Shown: piece by piece, positions 35,380-45,073 of the stretch
How the letters are laid out: each line of letters opens with the position of its first letter
Numbering within the stretch: position 1 is the first letter of the stretch
Origin: Streptomyces sp. AM 4-1-1
GTDB taxonomy: Bacteria; Actinomycetota; Actinomycetes; Streptomycetales; Streptomycetaceae
DNA: 64,000 nucleotides
NCBI RefSeq assembly: GCF_029167625.1
Contig: NZ_CP119145.1
Coordinates: forward strand, 7,104,658-7,168,657
Direction of reading: 5' to 3'
Made by a program: the position numbers and the translations under genes
Notes under the pieces: generated by a model
The model's input: the letters and a program-made list of their open reading frames with translations, nothing else
The model's database searches: none
What the model was told of the DNA's origin: nothing

Positions 35380-36240
35380 GTGACGACGTACAGCGCTGAC
35401 TACTTGAAGCGGTTGTGGGCCGCTGTGGAGCGGTTCGAGGAGGTCTTCGGGCGTTGGATGGAGACCCAGGAGGAGTCGGACCACGTCCAAACGCGCGGGC
35501 TGTTCCCCACGGTCCGGCCCAAGGACGGGCAGGACCGGGCGGCGATACGCCGGCTCGAGCTGGACGTGGCGGAGGCTGCGGGGGCCGCTGCCCGGGCGGT
35601 CACGGTTACTGGGGCGCAGATCGCCGTGGACGGGGTCGGGGTCCTTGACCCGATCGAGAACTGGTCGTTGATGTCGGCCCCCAAGGCGCTCTTCACACCC
35701 CAGGAGGTCCGCACCACGGCGGCCAGGGTCCGGGGCCGTCTGAGCATGATGATCAGCGAGGCTGAGGCAGCGGCGGAGTCAGCGACGCCAGGATTCGCCC
35801 CTTCCGAACTCCATGAGGTCATCTGGACGGCGGCGGCCGCCCACTGGACGACCCACCAGTACCGGGTCGCGGTGCGCGAGGCGTCGGAGGCACTGACCGT
35901 GCACTGGAAGAAACGCTTGGGCCGCAACGACGTGACCGACACCTCGTTCTGGCAGCAGACCCTCTCCGCGGGCGACCCAGAACCCAGCAAGCCCAAGCTC
36001 GCCTGGCCAGGCCCGGCGGAAGATCAGACTGCCAAGAGCATGCGCGGAGGGCTGGCGCCGTTGGCTGGCGCGCTCAACAACCTCGCGACCGGACTGAACC
36101 TCACGGTCAGGAACGTCGCAACGCACACCCGCGATGAGCTCACTGAACAGGAAGGGATGGAGCGACTCGCGGCGTACAGCTACTTCGCCCGCCTGCTCGA
36201 TCAGTGCGAGATCCGTCGGAGCGAGGAGGCGGGCACCTGA
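35380..36240 (+). CDS. Ymh/TIGR02391-family protein
   Basis: A protein of 286 residues. GTG 35380 is preceded by GAGGAGGGGG. The C-terminal half carries the Ymh pattern: LHEVIWTAAAAHWTTHQYRV, then AVREASEALTVHWKKRLGRN, and NLTVRNVATHTRDELTEQE. Members of this family are common in mobile elements and are suspected HEPN-like proteins. The N-terminal 120 residues are helical. It is an insertion of cargo within the transfer module. A defence role is inferred only. Confidence 0.72.
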   Translation: MTTYSADYLKRLWAAVERFEEVFGRWMETQEESDHVQTRGLFPTVRPKDGQDRAAIRRLELDVAEAAGAAARAVTVTGAQIAVDGVGVLDPIENWSLMSAPKALFTPQEVRTTAARVRGRLSMMISEAEAAAESATPGFAPSELHEVIWTAAAAHWTTHQYRVAVREASEALTVHWKKRLGRNDVTDTSFWQQTLSAGDPEPSKPKLAWPGPAEDQTAKSMRGGLAPLAGALNNLATGLNLTVRNVATHTRDELTEQEGMERLAAYSYFARLLDQCEIRRSEEAGT

Positions 36241-36312
36241 CCCGGCCTTCGCTGGCCAGGCCCACCTCCTATGAGCCGGACGGCGCCCCCGCTCGGCTCA
36301 TAGGCTCTCGGC

Positions 36313-36780
36313 ATGACGATGACACCGGCTGAAATCGAAGCGCAGACGGACACCCTGGAGCTCCTCAACAACGAGGTGGCTTCGCGTCTGGCGCGGCAGT
36401 CGGAATCGCTGGCGAAGATCGACACCAAGGCAGTTTTCCTCATCGGTTTCGCTGCGACCGCCGCGCAGTTCCTGGCGACGCACCAGCGCCACGAGGTCCT
36501 CGCCTACTGCGCCTTCGCCGCGTACGCCATCGCCTTGGTCACGGGTGTGCTGACGTTCCGGGTGGCGGAGCACAAGGATCTGGAGCCCCACCCGATGCTG
36601 GCGGCACACGTTGGGTCCCCCAAGGGGCGGGTCCTGGCTGAGCTGGCGGCGTCCCGGGCGGTCATCTTCGAGAAGAACAAGGAACGACACGAGGAGAAGG
36701 TCCGGTACTGGGCGGTCAGCCTCTGGTCGCTTGGCGCAGGCCTTTGCCTGTCGACTGTCGCACTGCTGCTGCACACTTGA
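36313..36780 (+). CDS. Small membrane protein resembling Pycsar-type (PycTM) effectors
   Basis: A protein of 155 residues. An N-terminal amphipathic helix runs into RQSESLAKIDTKAVFLIGFA, the D-x-K-A entry motif seen in PycTM/SMODS-associated TM effectors. Two membrane helices follow (about 40-85), then a soluble helix pair and a final membrane helix (LWSLGAGLCLSTVALLLH). No nucleotide cyclase is nearby, so if it is an effector it is orphaned. It forms an apparent operon with the 64-residue gene just downstream. Confidence 0.6.
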   Translation: MTMTPAEIEAQTDTLELLNNEVASRLARQSESLAKIDTKAVFLIGFAATAAQFLATHQRHEVLAYCAFAAYAIALVTGVLTFRVAEHKDLEPHPMLAAHVGSPKGRVLAELAASRAVIFEKNKERHEEKVRYWAVSLWSLGAGLCLSTVALLLHT

Positions 36781-36785
36781 GGACC

Positions 36786-36980
36786 ATGAGCAACGAACCG
36801 AACCAGGGGAGCGGCCAGCCCGACCCCGCGCCGGCCGCACCCGCCCCAGCTCCGGCGCCTCAGCCGGACTTCGTCGACACCTTCGCCAACCAGGCGCTGA
36901 TCGGCACCGACAAGAAGAGCGACACCAACCCCACCTTCACCACGGCGGTGCGGCCGCAGGGGAACACCGAGACCCGCTGA
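36786..36980 (+). CDS. Pro/Ala-rich 64-residue protein
   Basis: ATG 36786 lies 5 bp after the preceding stop. The first half is a PAPAPAP-type linker (QPDPAPAAPAPAPAPQPD), the second half a short polar segment (FVDTFANQALIGTDKKSD). Likely an accessory of the membrane protein upstream. Function unknown. Confidence 0.5.
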   Translation: MSNEPNQGSGQPDPAPAAPAPAPAPQPDFVDTFANQALIGTDKKSDTNPTFTTAVRPQGNTETR

Positions 36981-36997
36981 GACTGCACCTCAAGATC

Positions 36998-37035
36998 GTC
37001 GGGCCCGGATCTCCACAAGGAGGCCCGGGCCCGAC
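36998..37035. terminator. Bidirectional hairpin terminator
   Basis: GTCGGGCCCGG and CCGGGCCCGAC form a perfect 11-bp stem with a 16-base loop, between the small operon (plus) and the gene at 37065 (minus). Confidence 0.75.
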
Positions 37036-37064
37036 GCGTGACCGGCAGTTCCGGCCTGCCGCTG

Positions 37065-37739
37065 TCAGAGCAGGCGGGTGATGTGCCGCTCCCACCGATG
37101 CTGCCATTCGCCGTGCTCACCCTCGCCGGGGGCAGGAACTGTTTCCAGGTCCTCGGGCAGGGTGATTTCTTCCGGTGCGTACGTGCCGTTGTCGAAGTAG
37201 CAGGCCCATACTGCCTGGCGGCCGGAGTCGATGACGACGGCCGCCACGGCACCGTCGTCGGTGAGGCCGCCTTCGTCGACGGCGGTGCGCCCGGCCTCGA
37301 TCGCCTTGCTGCTGCTGCGGAACACCTGGACGGCCCTGCCGTGCGGGTGGCGCTTGCCGGTCAGGAGGTAGAGCGCCCAGTGAGTGCCGACCGCCTCCGG
37401 CCACCGCTTGCGGGCGGCCTGCCGGGTGATCCCGGCCGCTTCGCCCAGTTCCGCGTAGGAAGCGGCAGCCCGGCCTGCGCGGGTCGCGGCGTCGTTGGCC
37501 AGTTCCCGCGCGGAGATACCGGCTTCCGTGGCGACCTCCAGGTAAGCGATGTGCAGCACCTTGGCGGCCGCGGATGCAGGGGCGAGCGCATTCGGGCTAG
37601 TAGGTCCCCCGTGTTCGCTGAGCCCCAGGAAGCTCACGCGCCGCCTCGTCTCGTTCCACACCAGATCGCGAACCTGCGCCCGGAAGGCGACCCGCGCCTC
37701 GAAGGGTTCGTTGTCGAGCAGCTCCCACATATCAACCAT
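37065..37739 (-). CDS. Hypothetical HTH-containing protein
   Basis: A protein of about 224 residues. A central helix-turn-helix-like segment reads SYAELGEAAGITRQAARKRW, followed by a C-terminal domain with a beta pattern (AAVVIDSGRQAVWACYFDNG). Preceding helices (ELANDAATRAGRAAAS) resemble a DNA-binding or dimerisation region. ATG 37739 is chosen over upstream GTG/ATG options; ATG 37730 is also possible. It is transcribed divergently from traB and could be its repressor, but that is inference. Confidence 0.6.
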   Translation of the reverse strand: MVDMWELLDNEPFEARVAFRAQVRDLVWNETRRRVSFLGLSEHGGPTSPNALAPASAAAKVLHIAYLEVATEAGISARELANDAATRAGRAAASYAELGEAAGITRQAARKRWPEAVGTHWALYLLTGKRHPHGRAVQVFRSSSKAIEAGRTAVDEGGLTDDGAVAAVVIDSGRQAVWACYFDNGTYAPEEITLPEDLETVPAPGEGEHGEWQHRWERHITRLL

Positions 37740-38003
37740 GCTGAAACTGTAGGGCACGCAAACGCTTCGTGACAACTAAAGTTTCGATCGGGCCGGGAGT
37801 GCAGTGCGCGATGAGACGTATCGAAAGTCGCACCACTGCCAAGCCTTCCCGCGGTCGTCGCCTGATCTTCACGGGCTCGCCGTCCACAGATCTGCAGCTC
37901 AGGGCTCGTCAATCGCCAGAACTTATGCACAGGGCAACGCTTTTACGGTCGGTGTCCGGTTCCGGGTGTGAGGTGCCGGGACGCAGATCGAAAGGGCACG
38001 GCC

Positions 38004-39909
38004 ATGGCGCAGACGAAGTTCGACAAGCAGGTGGATGAGTCCGCCGATTCCCTCGCGCGCGGGATCGCCCGGGTGCTGGCCGGCCGAGACCTGGACGGGG
38101 TCCGCCGTACGGACGCGACGTTCTGGCGTGCGGGTACCCGGGTCCTGCCGAAGGTGGAGGGCAAGGTCCGCCGCCGCTCCTACAAGCCCGGGTGGCGCCG
38201 GTTGTCCTTCCGCCTCGCTCTCGGTGGCGGGGTCGCGGAGAGCGGCTACCTGACCACCCGGGACCTGGACGCCACCCGCGAGACCCTGACGGAGTTGTGG
38301 GAGAACCGGGAGGCGGCGCTCGCGACGCTGGAGCCCGGCGGGATCGCCGCCGCCTCCGTCCTCACGGTGGGCACCGCGACGTACATGGTCCTGACCCGTG
38401 AGCGCCGGGAGCTGATGCGCGAGTGGGTGGGCCCGCTGCACGACGCCCTGCATCAGCCGCTCGGGCTGGCGGAGCAGACCGACCCGCGCCGCTACCTCCA
38501 CATCCCGAAGAACTTCACGGACGACGACGCGCAGATCCGTATCGATCTGCCCACCCGGCTCGGGTTCTCCCGCGACGTGGTGGCCGACCTCATCACGCAG
38601 AAACTCGCCCTCCAGGGCGTGACGTTCTCTTGGCACCCGGAGGGCCGCAAGCCGTACGTGCTGGTGAAGAAGACCCGCAAGCCCCCGCCCACGGCTCTCT
38701 TCAAGGACCCCAAGATGCGGGACCTGGTCGCCAAGGCCAAGGAGTCCGCACCGATCATCGGGTTCGGGGCCGCCGGGCGGATGATCGTCTCCGTCGACCT
38801 GGACGCCGAATCCCCGCACATCCTCGTCAACGCCAGTACGGGTGGCGGCAAGTCGGTGATCCTGCGGTGCATCGCCTGCCAGATGCTCCACCACGGCAGC
38901 CGGGTCTTCATCCTGGACACCAAGCGGATCTCCCACCTCTGGGCGCGCGGCCTGCCCGGCGTCACCTACTGCGCCGACGTCGCCGACATCCATGACCAGC
39001 TCATCGCCCTCGGCATCGAAGGGCGGCGCCGTACGCGGGTCGCCGACGAGCTCGGTATCGGCGCCGATCCGAAGGCCATCGGCCCACGGTTGTTGATCCT
39101 CCTCGAAGAGGTCAACGCGACGATGAAGCAGCTGGCCCGCTACTGGGAGAAGATCCGCGAGTCCGGCGACCCGAAGGTCTCCCCGGCCGTCGACGCGCTC
39201 AACGAGATCCTCTACATGGGCCGCCAGCTGCGCATGCACGTCCTCCTGGTCGCCCAGTCCGCCACCGCCCGCGCTCTGGGGGGTCCGGAGGTCCGCGAGC
39301 AGTTCTCCACCCGCATCCTCGCCCGCTACAGCGTGAACGCCTGGCGGATGCTCGCCCCCGAGGTCCACCCGGCGCCGAAGTCCACCAAGCACGCCGGCCG
39401 CGCCCAGGTCGTCACAGGCGGCAGCGCCACCGAGACGCAGGTGCTGTTCTTCACCGAGGCCGAAGCCCACGAGTGGGCCAGCACCGGCAAGACGACCGCG
39501 GCCGAACCGCAGCACCCGGGCCTCCCCGAACAGCCGGGCCCGCCCGTGCTCCACAAACCCGACCCACCCGCCGACTTCCCGCCCCCCCGACACCTGGAAC
39601 AGCGACGCGTCCCTGCCGCCGGTCGCCCCCGCCCCGGCCCCGGCCGCCGAGCCCGTCACCGTCCCGGCGACGTCGCCGACGGATCCGGCACCTGATGACG
39701 ACGACCAGGAGGTGGGACTGCGCCAGGCCGCCGAGCACCACCTGCCCGGCCTCACCCTGGCCGCCCTGCGCTTCGCCCGCGCCAACGACCCCACCTTCCC
39801 CACCCCGGCCGCCAAGCGCGGCACCGAACTCCTCTACAGCGTCCACGACCTCAAGAAGTGGGCCCGCAACCGGCCCCGCGCCCCCACCGGCACCACCGAC
39901 CTCGACTGA
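38004..39909 (+). CDS. traB: TraB/FtsK-type DNA translocase, apparent one-base frameshift near the 3' end
   Basis: From ATG 38004 the protein has a helical N-terminus with a hydrophobic segment (SVLTVGTATYMVL), then the motor: SPHILVNASTGGGKSVILRC (Walker A, about 280), ILDTKRISHLW, and PRLLILLEEVNATMK (Walker B). TraB proteins move double-stranded DNA between Streptomyces mycelia. In the C7 run 39582-39588 one C appears extra; removing it continues as PPPDTWNSDASLPPVAP and ends with a DNA-binding-like domain (VGLRQAAEHHLPGLTLAALR) at TGA 39907-39909. Without the correction the product ends at 39695 in an Arg-rich tail. Confidence 0.85.
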
Positions 39910-40044
39910 ACCCCGGAACCACGGCGGGTCAGAAATCTGACCCGCCCCTCGATCCGAACCTGTCCGCTTTCACCGACACGATCCCCCGGACCCGGAAGAA
40001 CCCCCGGCTCTCCCCGGCACCACACAGAACAGGAACACCGCCCC

Positions 40045-40857
40045 ATGAAGAAGACCGCGCTCCTCACGATGCTCAGCTTCGCCGACCCCGACCTGCGGGA
40101 GCAGATAGAGGCCATGCCCGAGGGAACCGCCCTCATCGGCATCAGCACCACCGGACAGGCCATCGCCGTCGACCTGGACGGCGAATCCCCGCACGTCCTG
40201 GTCTGCACCGCCAGCGGCGGCGGCAGCACCACCATGCTGCGCTCCCTGACCGCCCAGTTCCTCCACCAGGGCGCCCACGCCCTGGTCCTGGACACCAAGC
40301 GGATCTCCCACCTGTGGGCGAAGGCACTGCCCACGGTCACCCACCGGGGCAACATCGCCGGCATCCACGACGCCCTCCTCGGCCTCGCCACCGAGCTGGA
40401 GCGCCGCCTCGACCTCGACGGTGACCTGGACACCGTGCCCCGCCTGATCGTCGCCATCGACGAAGCGAACACCACGCTGAGCCGCCTCGCCCGCTACTGG
40501 GAGACCTTCCGGCAGAAGGACGACCCGAAGACGTCACCGGCCATCGCCGCGCTCGAGGAAGCGCTCTGGGTCGGGCGCGCGGCCCGCGTCCACGTCATCT
40601 TCGACGGACGCCCCCAGGCCACCGTCCTCAGGGGCGCGGCCCGGGAGCTGTTCGCCACGGTGATCCTGGCGCGGTTCACGGCCGACACCTGGCAGGTCCT
40701 CGCCCCGGCCGCCGGCCCCGCCCCCAAGCAGCGCCACCCCCAGCAGGGCCACCTGCACGTCATCCAGCACGGCGAGGCCGAGGAGACGCAGGCGATCCGG
40801 ATGACCGACGCCGACGTCGTCACCTGGCTCACCGACCCGGACGACCCCACCGCCTGA
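40045..40857 (+). CDS. TraB/FtsK-like paralogue with degenerate Walker A
   Basis: A protein of 270 residues aligned with the motor of the preceding traB: DLDGESPHVLVCTASGGGST matches its DLDAESPHILVNASTGGGKS, and VLDTKRISHLWAKALP and RLIVAIDEANTTLSRLARYW are shared. The P-loop reads SGGGSTT; the invariant Lys is replaced by Ser. ATP hydrolysis is therefore unlikely, and a regulatory or scaffold role is possible. It lies 135 bp after traB, likely in the same operon, and lacks the N- and C-terminal domains. Confidence 0.8.
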   Translation: MKKTALLTMLSFADPDLREQIEAMPEGTALIGISTTGQAIAVDLDGESPHVLVCTASGGGSTTMLRSLTAQFLHQGAHALVLDTKRISHLWAKALPTVTHRGNIAGIHDALLGLATELERRLDLDGDLDTVPRLIVAIDEANTTLSRLARYWETFRQKDDPKTSPAIAALEEALWVGRAARVHVIFDGRPQATVLRGAARELFATVILARFTADTWQVLAPAAGPAPKQRHPQQGHLHVIQHGEAEETQAIRMTDADVVTWLTDPDDPTA

Positions 40858-40877
40858 CCGAACGGCCGACACACCGC

Positions 40878-40912
40878 GGGCCCCGGGGGACCGCCACGGC
40901 TCCCCGGGGCCC
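40878..40912. terminator. Strong GC-rich hairpin terminator after the tra operon
   Basis: GGGCCCCGGGG and CCCCGGGGCCC form a perfect 11-bp stem with a 13-base loop, 20 bp after the paralogue's stop. Confidence 0.75.
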
Positions 40913-41035
40913 GGTCGGGCTCGCACTGTTCAACAACCGCGGAGCTCCCCGCCGTCACGCGTTCCGCGACCGCCTGCGACACGGCCGGACCGGAGCAGGG
41001 GGAACGAACCGCCGAACCTGATGTACACCAGAACC

Positions 41036-41317
41036 ATGGACACGACCCAGCACGTGTTCTGCGTGCGATGCGGCAGCGCAGACACCCGAGTTACCCGCCT
41101 TGACCCCACCAGCGCGGGAGGCACCTGCTCCCGCTGCGACAAGCCCTTCCACGCCACCCCGTGCCAGAACTGCGGAGGATTCCGCATCGACGGCTCCTTC
41201 GGCGTCTCCGGCACACGATTCGAGAACCTCCCCGAAACGGTGCGGTGCTGGGACTGCTCCCACCCCAACCCGCTGCGCGACCCCGGCCCGGAGGAGACGG
41301 CGGGCGCGGTGACCTGA
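41036..41317 (+). CDS. Small zinc-ribbon protein
   Basis: A protein of about 93 residues with four Cys pairs: FCVRCGSADT, GTCSRCDK, TPCQNCGGF and VRCWDCSHPN. Two structural zinc sites are likely. ATG 41036 is preferred because a degraded copy at 48567 starts at the corresponding position; ATG 41021 is an alternative. The downstream gene begins 25 bp later. Function unknown; single-stranded nucleic-acid or protein binding is typical for such ribbons. Confidence 0.6.
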   Translation: MDTTQHVFCVRCGSADTRVTRLDPTSAGGTCSRCDKPFHATPCQNCGGFRIDGSFGVSGTRFENLPETVRCWDCSHPNPLRDPGPEETAGAVT

Positions 41318-41342
41318 GAGGAAGTAAGTCGGTTAGCCCGGC

Positions 41343-41825
41343 GTGACGATCTCGCACCTGCCCGCCGGGCCCACCGATGATGTTCCCTACGAGCCGTGGG
41401 ACGGCGAGGACGAAGCCCTCGCCGCGGCCGCGGCCGCCGGCCGCCGCGCGGCGGAATGGATCCGCTCCCTGCCCCAGGCGCCGACTCCCGGCCCGGTCGG
41501 CTCCTGGCTTCTTGAGGATCTGCCCGAAGCGATCGAGGAGGCGACGGCAGCCTTGGACCCGCAGGACTGCGACCGCATGGAACCCGACGGCGTGATGGTC
41601 GACGGCGCGGGCGGCCTCGACGGGGAAACCCGCCGCAAGCTGGTATTCGTGCCGTGCGCGGTCCAGGACGCACGGTGGCTCACCCCGGACCAGCAGATTC
41701 GGCTGGTGGCGGTGGCCTCCCTGGTGTTGGGGGCGGTACGGCTGCTCGCGGAAGACCCGGGCACAGCCATCACGACGGGCGAGCTGACGCGGATGTGGGC
41801 CCTGCTGGATCACGCCATCGGATAA
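41343..41825 (+). CDS. Hypothetical protein with a degraded duplicate nearby
   Basis: A protein of 160 residues. The N-terminus is acidic and Ala-rich. The C-terminal segment (DQQIRLVAVASLVLGAVRLL, AEDPGTAITTGELTRMWALL) is repeated almost exactly at 46086-46303. No family recognised. It is probably co-transcribed with the zinc-ribbon gene. Confidence 0.55.
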   Translation: MTISHLPAGPTDDVPYEPWDGEDEALAAAAAAGRRAAEWIRSLPQAPTPGPVGSWLLEDLPEAIEEATAALDPQDCDRMEPDGVMVDGAGGLDGETRRKLVFVPCAVQDARWLTPDQQIRLVAVASLVLGAVRLLAEDPGTAITTGELTRMWALLDHAIG

Positions 41826-41899
41826 GCGTGGTGGCTGGCAGCGGTGCTGCGCGTCCCCAACCATGCCTGCCTCGTCCATGCCCTCTTTGGGAGGCGGAA

Positions 41900-42624
41900 C
41901 TACGGGTTCTGCTGGGCCGTTTCGTGACGCTCTTTGCGGGATTCCGCCATGCGACGTCGCTGCGCGGGCTGGACATAGAGGAGAACCGTGGCTTCGGCGA
42001 CCAGCTCTGCGATGTCGGCCAGTTCTTCGGCTGAGTAGGCGACGCCTTGGTGCACGCTGTCGTTGCCGACGACTCGTGTCTCGTCCATAGCCGTGATGAT
42101 GTCACCAGGCAGGTTTTTCGCCGCGAGTTCCCGGATCTTTCCGTGCAGGGTGTTGTGGGTGGCGCCCTGGTCCTTGCACAGCTCCTCTACCGCTGACCGG
42201 TACCCGACGCCGGCGAGCCGGGCCGCACCGGCGTTCTCGGCCCGTGAGGCTTCTTCGTACGCGCTGCGGATCCGCTCCGGTACATCTGGGTGCAGCACGC
42301 GAGGAGCGGGGGAGGGCCACAGCACCAACCGTGTCAGTTCTTCGATGCGAGCTTCCCTGCCCCAGCCGGTCTGCTTGCACTCGATGACCTCCAGGATCGA
42401 GCGACCGCACAGCTGGCACACCCAGCATTCCTGCTGCGTCCATGAGGAGAGGGGGAAGACCGGCAGGGATCCTCGTTGCCGAACTCGTCAAACGCGTAAT
42501 CACGGCTCTCCGGAGCGATCATGCGCCGATCAACCATGTCCATCACGGTGCCAGTGGCGCATTCCGCGTAGGGGCATACGGCTCTGCGCTGCTCAAGTGA
42601 AGTCAGTTTCTCCTGCTCAGTCAT
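41900..42624 (-). CDS. DUF4145-like protein, apparent one-base frameshift
   Basis: From ATG 42624 the frame reads TEQEKLTSLEQRRAVCPYAE and on to DEFGNEDP. Adding one base in the G3 run 42466-42468 (plus strand) continues as LPVFPLSSWTQQECWVCQLC, completing a C-x-x-C zinc knuckle. It then enters the DUF4145 helical domain (AARLAGVGYRSAVEELCKDQ) ending at 41900. DUF4145 proteins often accompany restriction and other defence genes. About 241 residues in total if repaired. Confidence 0.6.
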
Positions 42625-42694
42625 CACAGCACTGTAGTGAGCGCGCATCTTGCGCACACCGGCTTTCGATGGCAGGCAGACCGAGACCGGCCCG

Positions 42695-43676
42695 TCAGCT
42701 TGACGAGTCGGTGTGGTCGTGGCGGCGTAGGAGCCGTTCGAAGAAGGCGGTGAGCATCTCGGGAGCCGCTGCATCGCATAGTTCCTGGCCGCCGATGCGG
42801 TAGACCTCGTAGCCCTGGAGCGTGAGCTCGCGGTCCTCGGCCACCATCGACGCGTAGCGCCCGGGGTCAGGGAGCCAGTCGGTGTTCAGGCCGCTGCCCG
42901 GCGGCGCGGCCGGCAGGGCGGGCGTAGTGCTGGATGCCGTCGATCTCGATGACCGCGCGGGTGCGATGGTTCATCAGCAGCAAGAAATCCATGCGCTGGC
43001 GGGCAAGGCGTCTGGCCCCGCCCAGCTCGCTCATGCTGTAGGGGTCGTAGTGGAGATAGACCTGAGGGATAAGGGCGGGGAGGTCAAAGCCGAGCTTGAC
43101 ATAGGTGTCGAACACCAGGAGCTCAGCACCGTTGTCCCCGAGGGAGCGTCGCAGCCGGTCCCGCAGAGAGATCCGCGCCTGCGTCGGGTCGTCCGCGTGC
43201 TCAGGGTGCTGGCGAACCCACCAGGTGACCAAGTCCTGCCAGCTCAGCCCGCGGCCCTCCAGCGGCTGGTCGTACACCAGGCAGTACTGCTCGTTCTTGA
43301 CGATGCGGATGGTGTTGCTGATGGAGTCCGGCAGGACGATCTGCGGCTTGGGGCCGTCGGCCGCGAAGATGAGGTTCTTCAGCTCTCCGGAGACGCCCTG
43401 CAGGCCCAGCTGAGCCAGTAACTGCTGCAGGTCGTCATCGCCGTACTCCTCGATCACGCGACGGGCTATCTCCATCAGATCCGGGGGCGACTTGTCCTCC
43501 AGCCGAGCCAGAACGTAGCCCTTCTTGCTGTTGAACGGATCCTCGTCCGCGCCCTGCGGGGCGAGCCCCAGGTACTCACCAACCGCAGCGAGTCGGTTGG
43601 CCTTGACGTAACCCCACAAGGCCTCCGCGATGGCATCCCGCAGTTTGAACACTGGCACTCCGGACGGCAAGTTCAT
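42695..43676 (-). CDS. Second AbiJ/REase-like protein, apparent one-base frameshift
   Basis: From ATG 43676 an N-terminal helical domain (FKLRDAIAEALWGYVKANRL and RVIEEYGDDDLQQLLAQLGL) precedes a region homologous to the broken gene at 29103: GLSWQDLVTWWVRQHPEHAD, RQRMDFLLLMNHRTRAVIEI, DGIQHYA. The C3 run 42897-42899 appears to carry one extra base; removing it restores GSGLNTDWLPDPGRYASMVA and GYEVYRIGGQELCDAAAPEM to TGA 42695. The C-terminal core is a PD-(D/E)xK-like nuclease. The N-terminal domain differs from the first paralogue, consistent with modular abortive-infection proteins. Confidence 0.6.
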
Positions 43677-44004
43677 CCCGCCATCATGCAGACCAAGCAC
43701 ACGCCACGGCAGCGCGTAGGTGAAAGCAACGACCGCGACGGGGCCGTCGCACACTACGATCCGAAGACGCGCTGCGGCCACCACCTTCTGCGAGCGCGGC
43801 GCATGGACTGTTCGCGTCAATGATTCCGGCTCGACTCACGGCCGATGTCTGGCGGCGCTCGGGCTTCCCGCAGCGCCCACGAACGCTGTCCCTATCCCGC
43901 GTATCTGGCGTCACGCGGCAGCCAACTCCGGCTACGGGAAGACCCGGACTGAGGGCGGACCGAAAATCCGTCCGCTTGTCGGACCTGGTTGGCACACTGG
44001 GCAG
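43677..44004. other. Divergent intergenic region
   Basis: 328 bp between the minus-strand AbiJ-like gene and the plus-strand DUF4238-like gene. It must contain both promoters. No repeats or hairpins of note were seen. A GTG at 43706 could lengthen the AbiJ-like protein slightly. Confidence 0.4.
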
Positions 44005-44994
44005 ATGAACGAGGGATCACCCGCCCAGTGGCTGGCGGCGGCGCAGAAGATCGATGCCCGGATCGAGAAACTCCGACCCGAGGCCGATCGCCACGTGGTC
44101 GGGCAGCACGTGATCTCCCAAGTCCTGCTGAAGCGCTTCGCCGCTCCGTTCGGCAGCGATGGGCTCAAGCTCGTGCCCTTCAACCTTGACCACCCCGACC
44201 GTTTGCACAAGATGGCGAGTCCGCGCCAGTGCGGCAAGGTCCCGCACTTCGCACGCTTCGCCTCTGCCTCCCTGGAACAGCTATGGGGCAAGCTCGAGAC
44301 ACGGATACCCGACGCCGCGCGCGCGGTGGATCGAGGCGACGTCTTCCAGCATGAACAGCATGTGCAGACCCTGAAGGACCTGATCGCCCTGCACCTGGTC
44401 CGCTCGCTGAACTACCGCAAGGTCCATCAGCGCATCTTCACCAAGATCTACACCGAGCAGCGCACCGCTCTGCTTACCGACCAGTCCGACCTGCTGCGCC
44501 TCGCGGTACTGCAACGCAGCGGACTTCACCTTCCCGGACCGCAGGGCCTGGCTGCCGCGGCGGACGAGATCTTGAGCCCGCACCTGGCGAACTTTGAGAA
44601 CGGTGCGGACTTCCGGGCGCGGATCGAGGACACCTTCGCCAAAGCGGAAGAGATGATCAAGCGATGCAGGGTTGGAGATTCTGGTGCCCGCCGCCGGGGA
44701 GTTCCTCCTGGGTGACACCCCGGCCCTGGCTATTCAGCAGAGTGAAACCAGAACCGCCTTCAACGTAGCGATTGGCGACTCCACCTCCATCGTGTTGCCT
44801 TTCGGTCCCAGGCATCTCTTGGTCGGACGGACCCCCGCTACGGACTGAGCATCGCCACCGAGGAGACGGTTGGCTTCCTCAACCGGCTTCAGATCGAGGC
44901 GGCGGAGCAGCGCGTCTACTTCCGGCCCCGCAGAGGCCTGGACACCATCGTCCGCAGTTACCTAAAGCAGGGCATCCGGAGTGCCAGGAGCTAA
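44005..44994 (+). CDS. DUF4238-like protein with two apparent frameshifts
   Basis: From ATG 44005 the N-terminus reads RHVVGQHVISQVLLKRFAAP, a DUF4238-type opening (H...LLRRF), followed by PHFARFASASLEQLWGKLET. One base too many at the G3 run 44669-44671, and one base too few at the C5 run 44832-44836, split what should continue as EILVPAAGEFLLGDTPALAI, GDSTSIVLPFGPRHLLVGRT and GLSIATEETVGFLNRLQIEA to TAA 44992-44994. Repaired length is about 330 residues, normal for the family. Function unknown; the family is frequent in defence and mobile loci. Confidence 0.6.
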
Positions 44995-45073
44995 GCTTCC
45001 GAGCCGCTTCACCTTCTTCCCGTGCTTGGCCGGGAGAGGGGTAGCGCGATGGCCGGAGGAAGTCCGCCGGCTG

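Noticed and set aside
39582..39588. Programmed ribosomal frameshift in traB
   Set aside because: A C7 run is not a usual slippery site, and similar one-base breaks occur in many unrelated genes here. Sequencing error is simpler.
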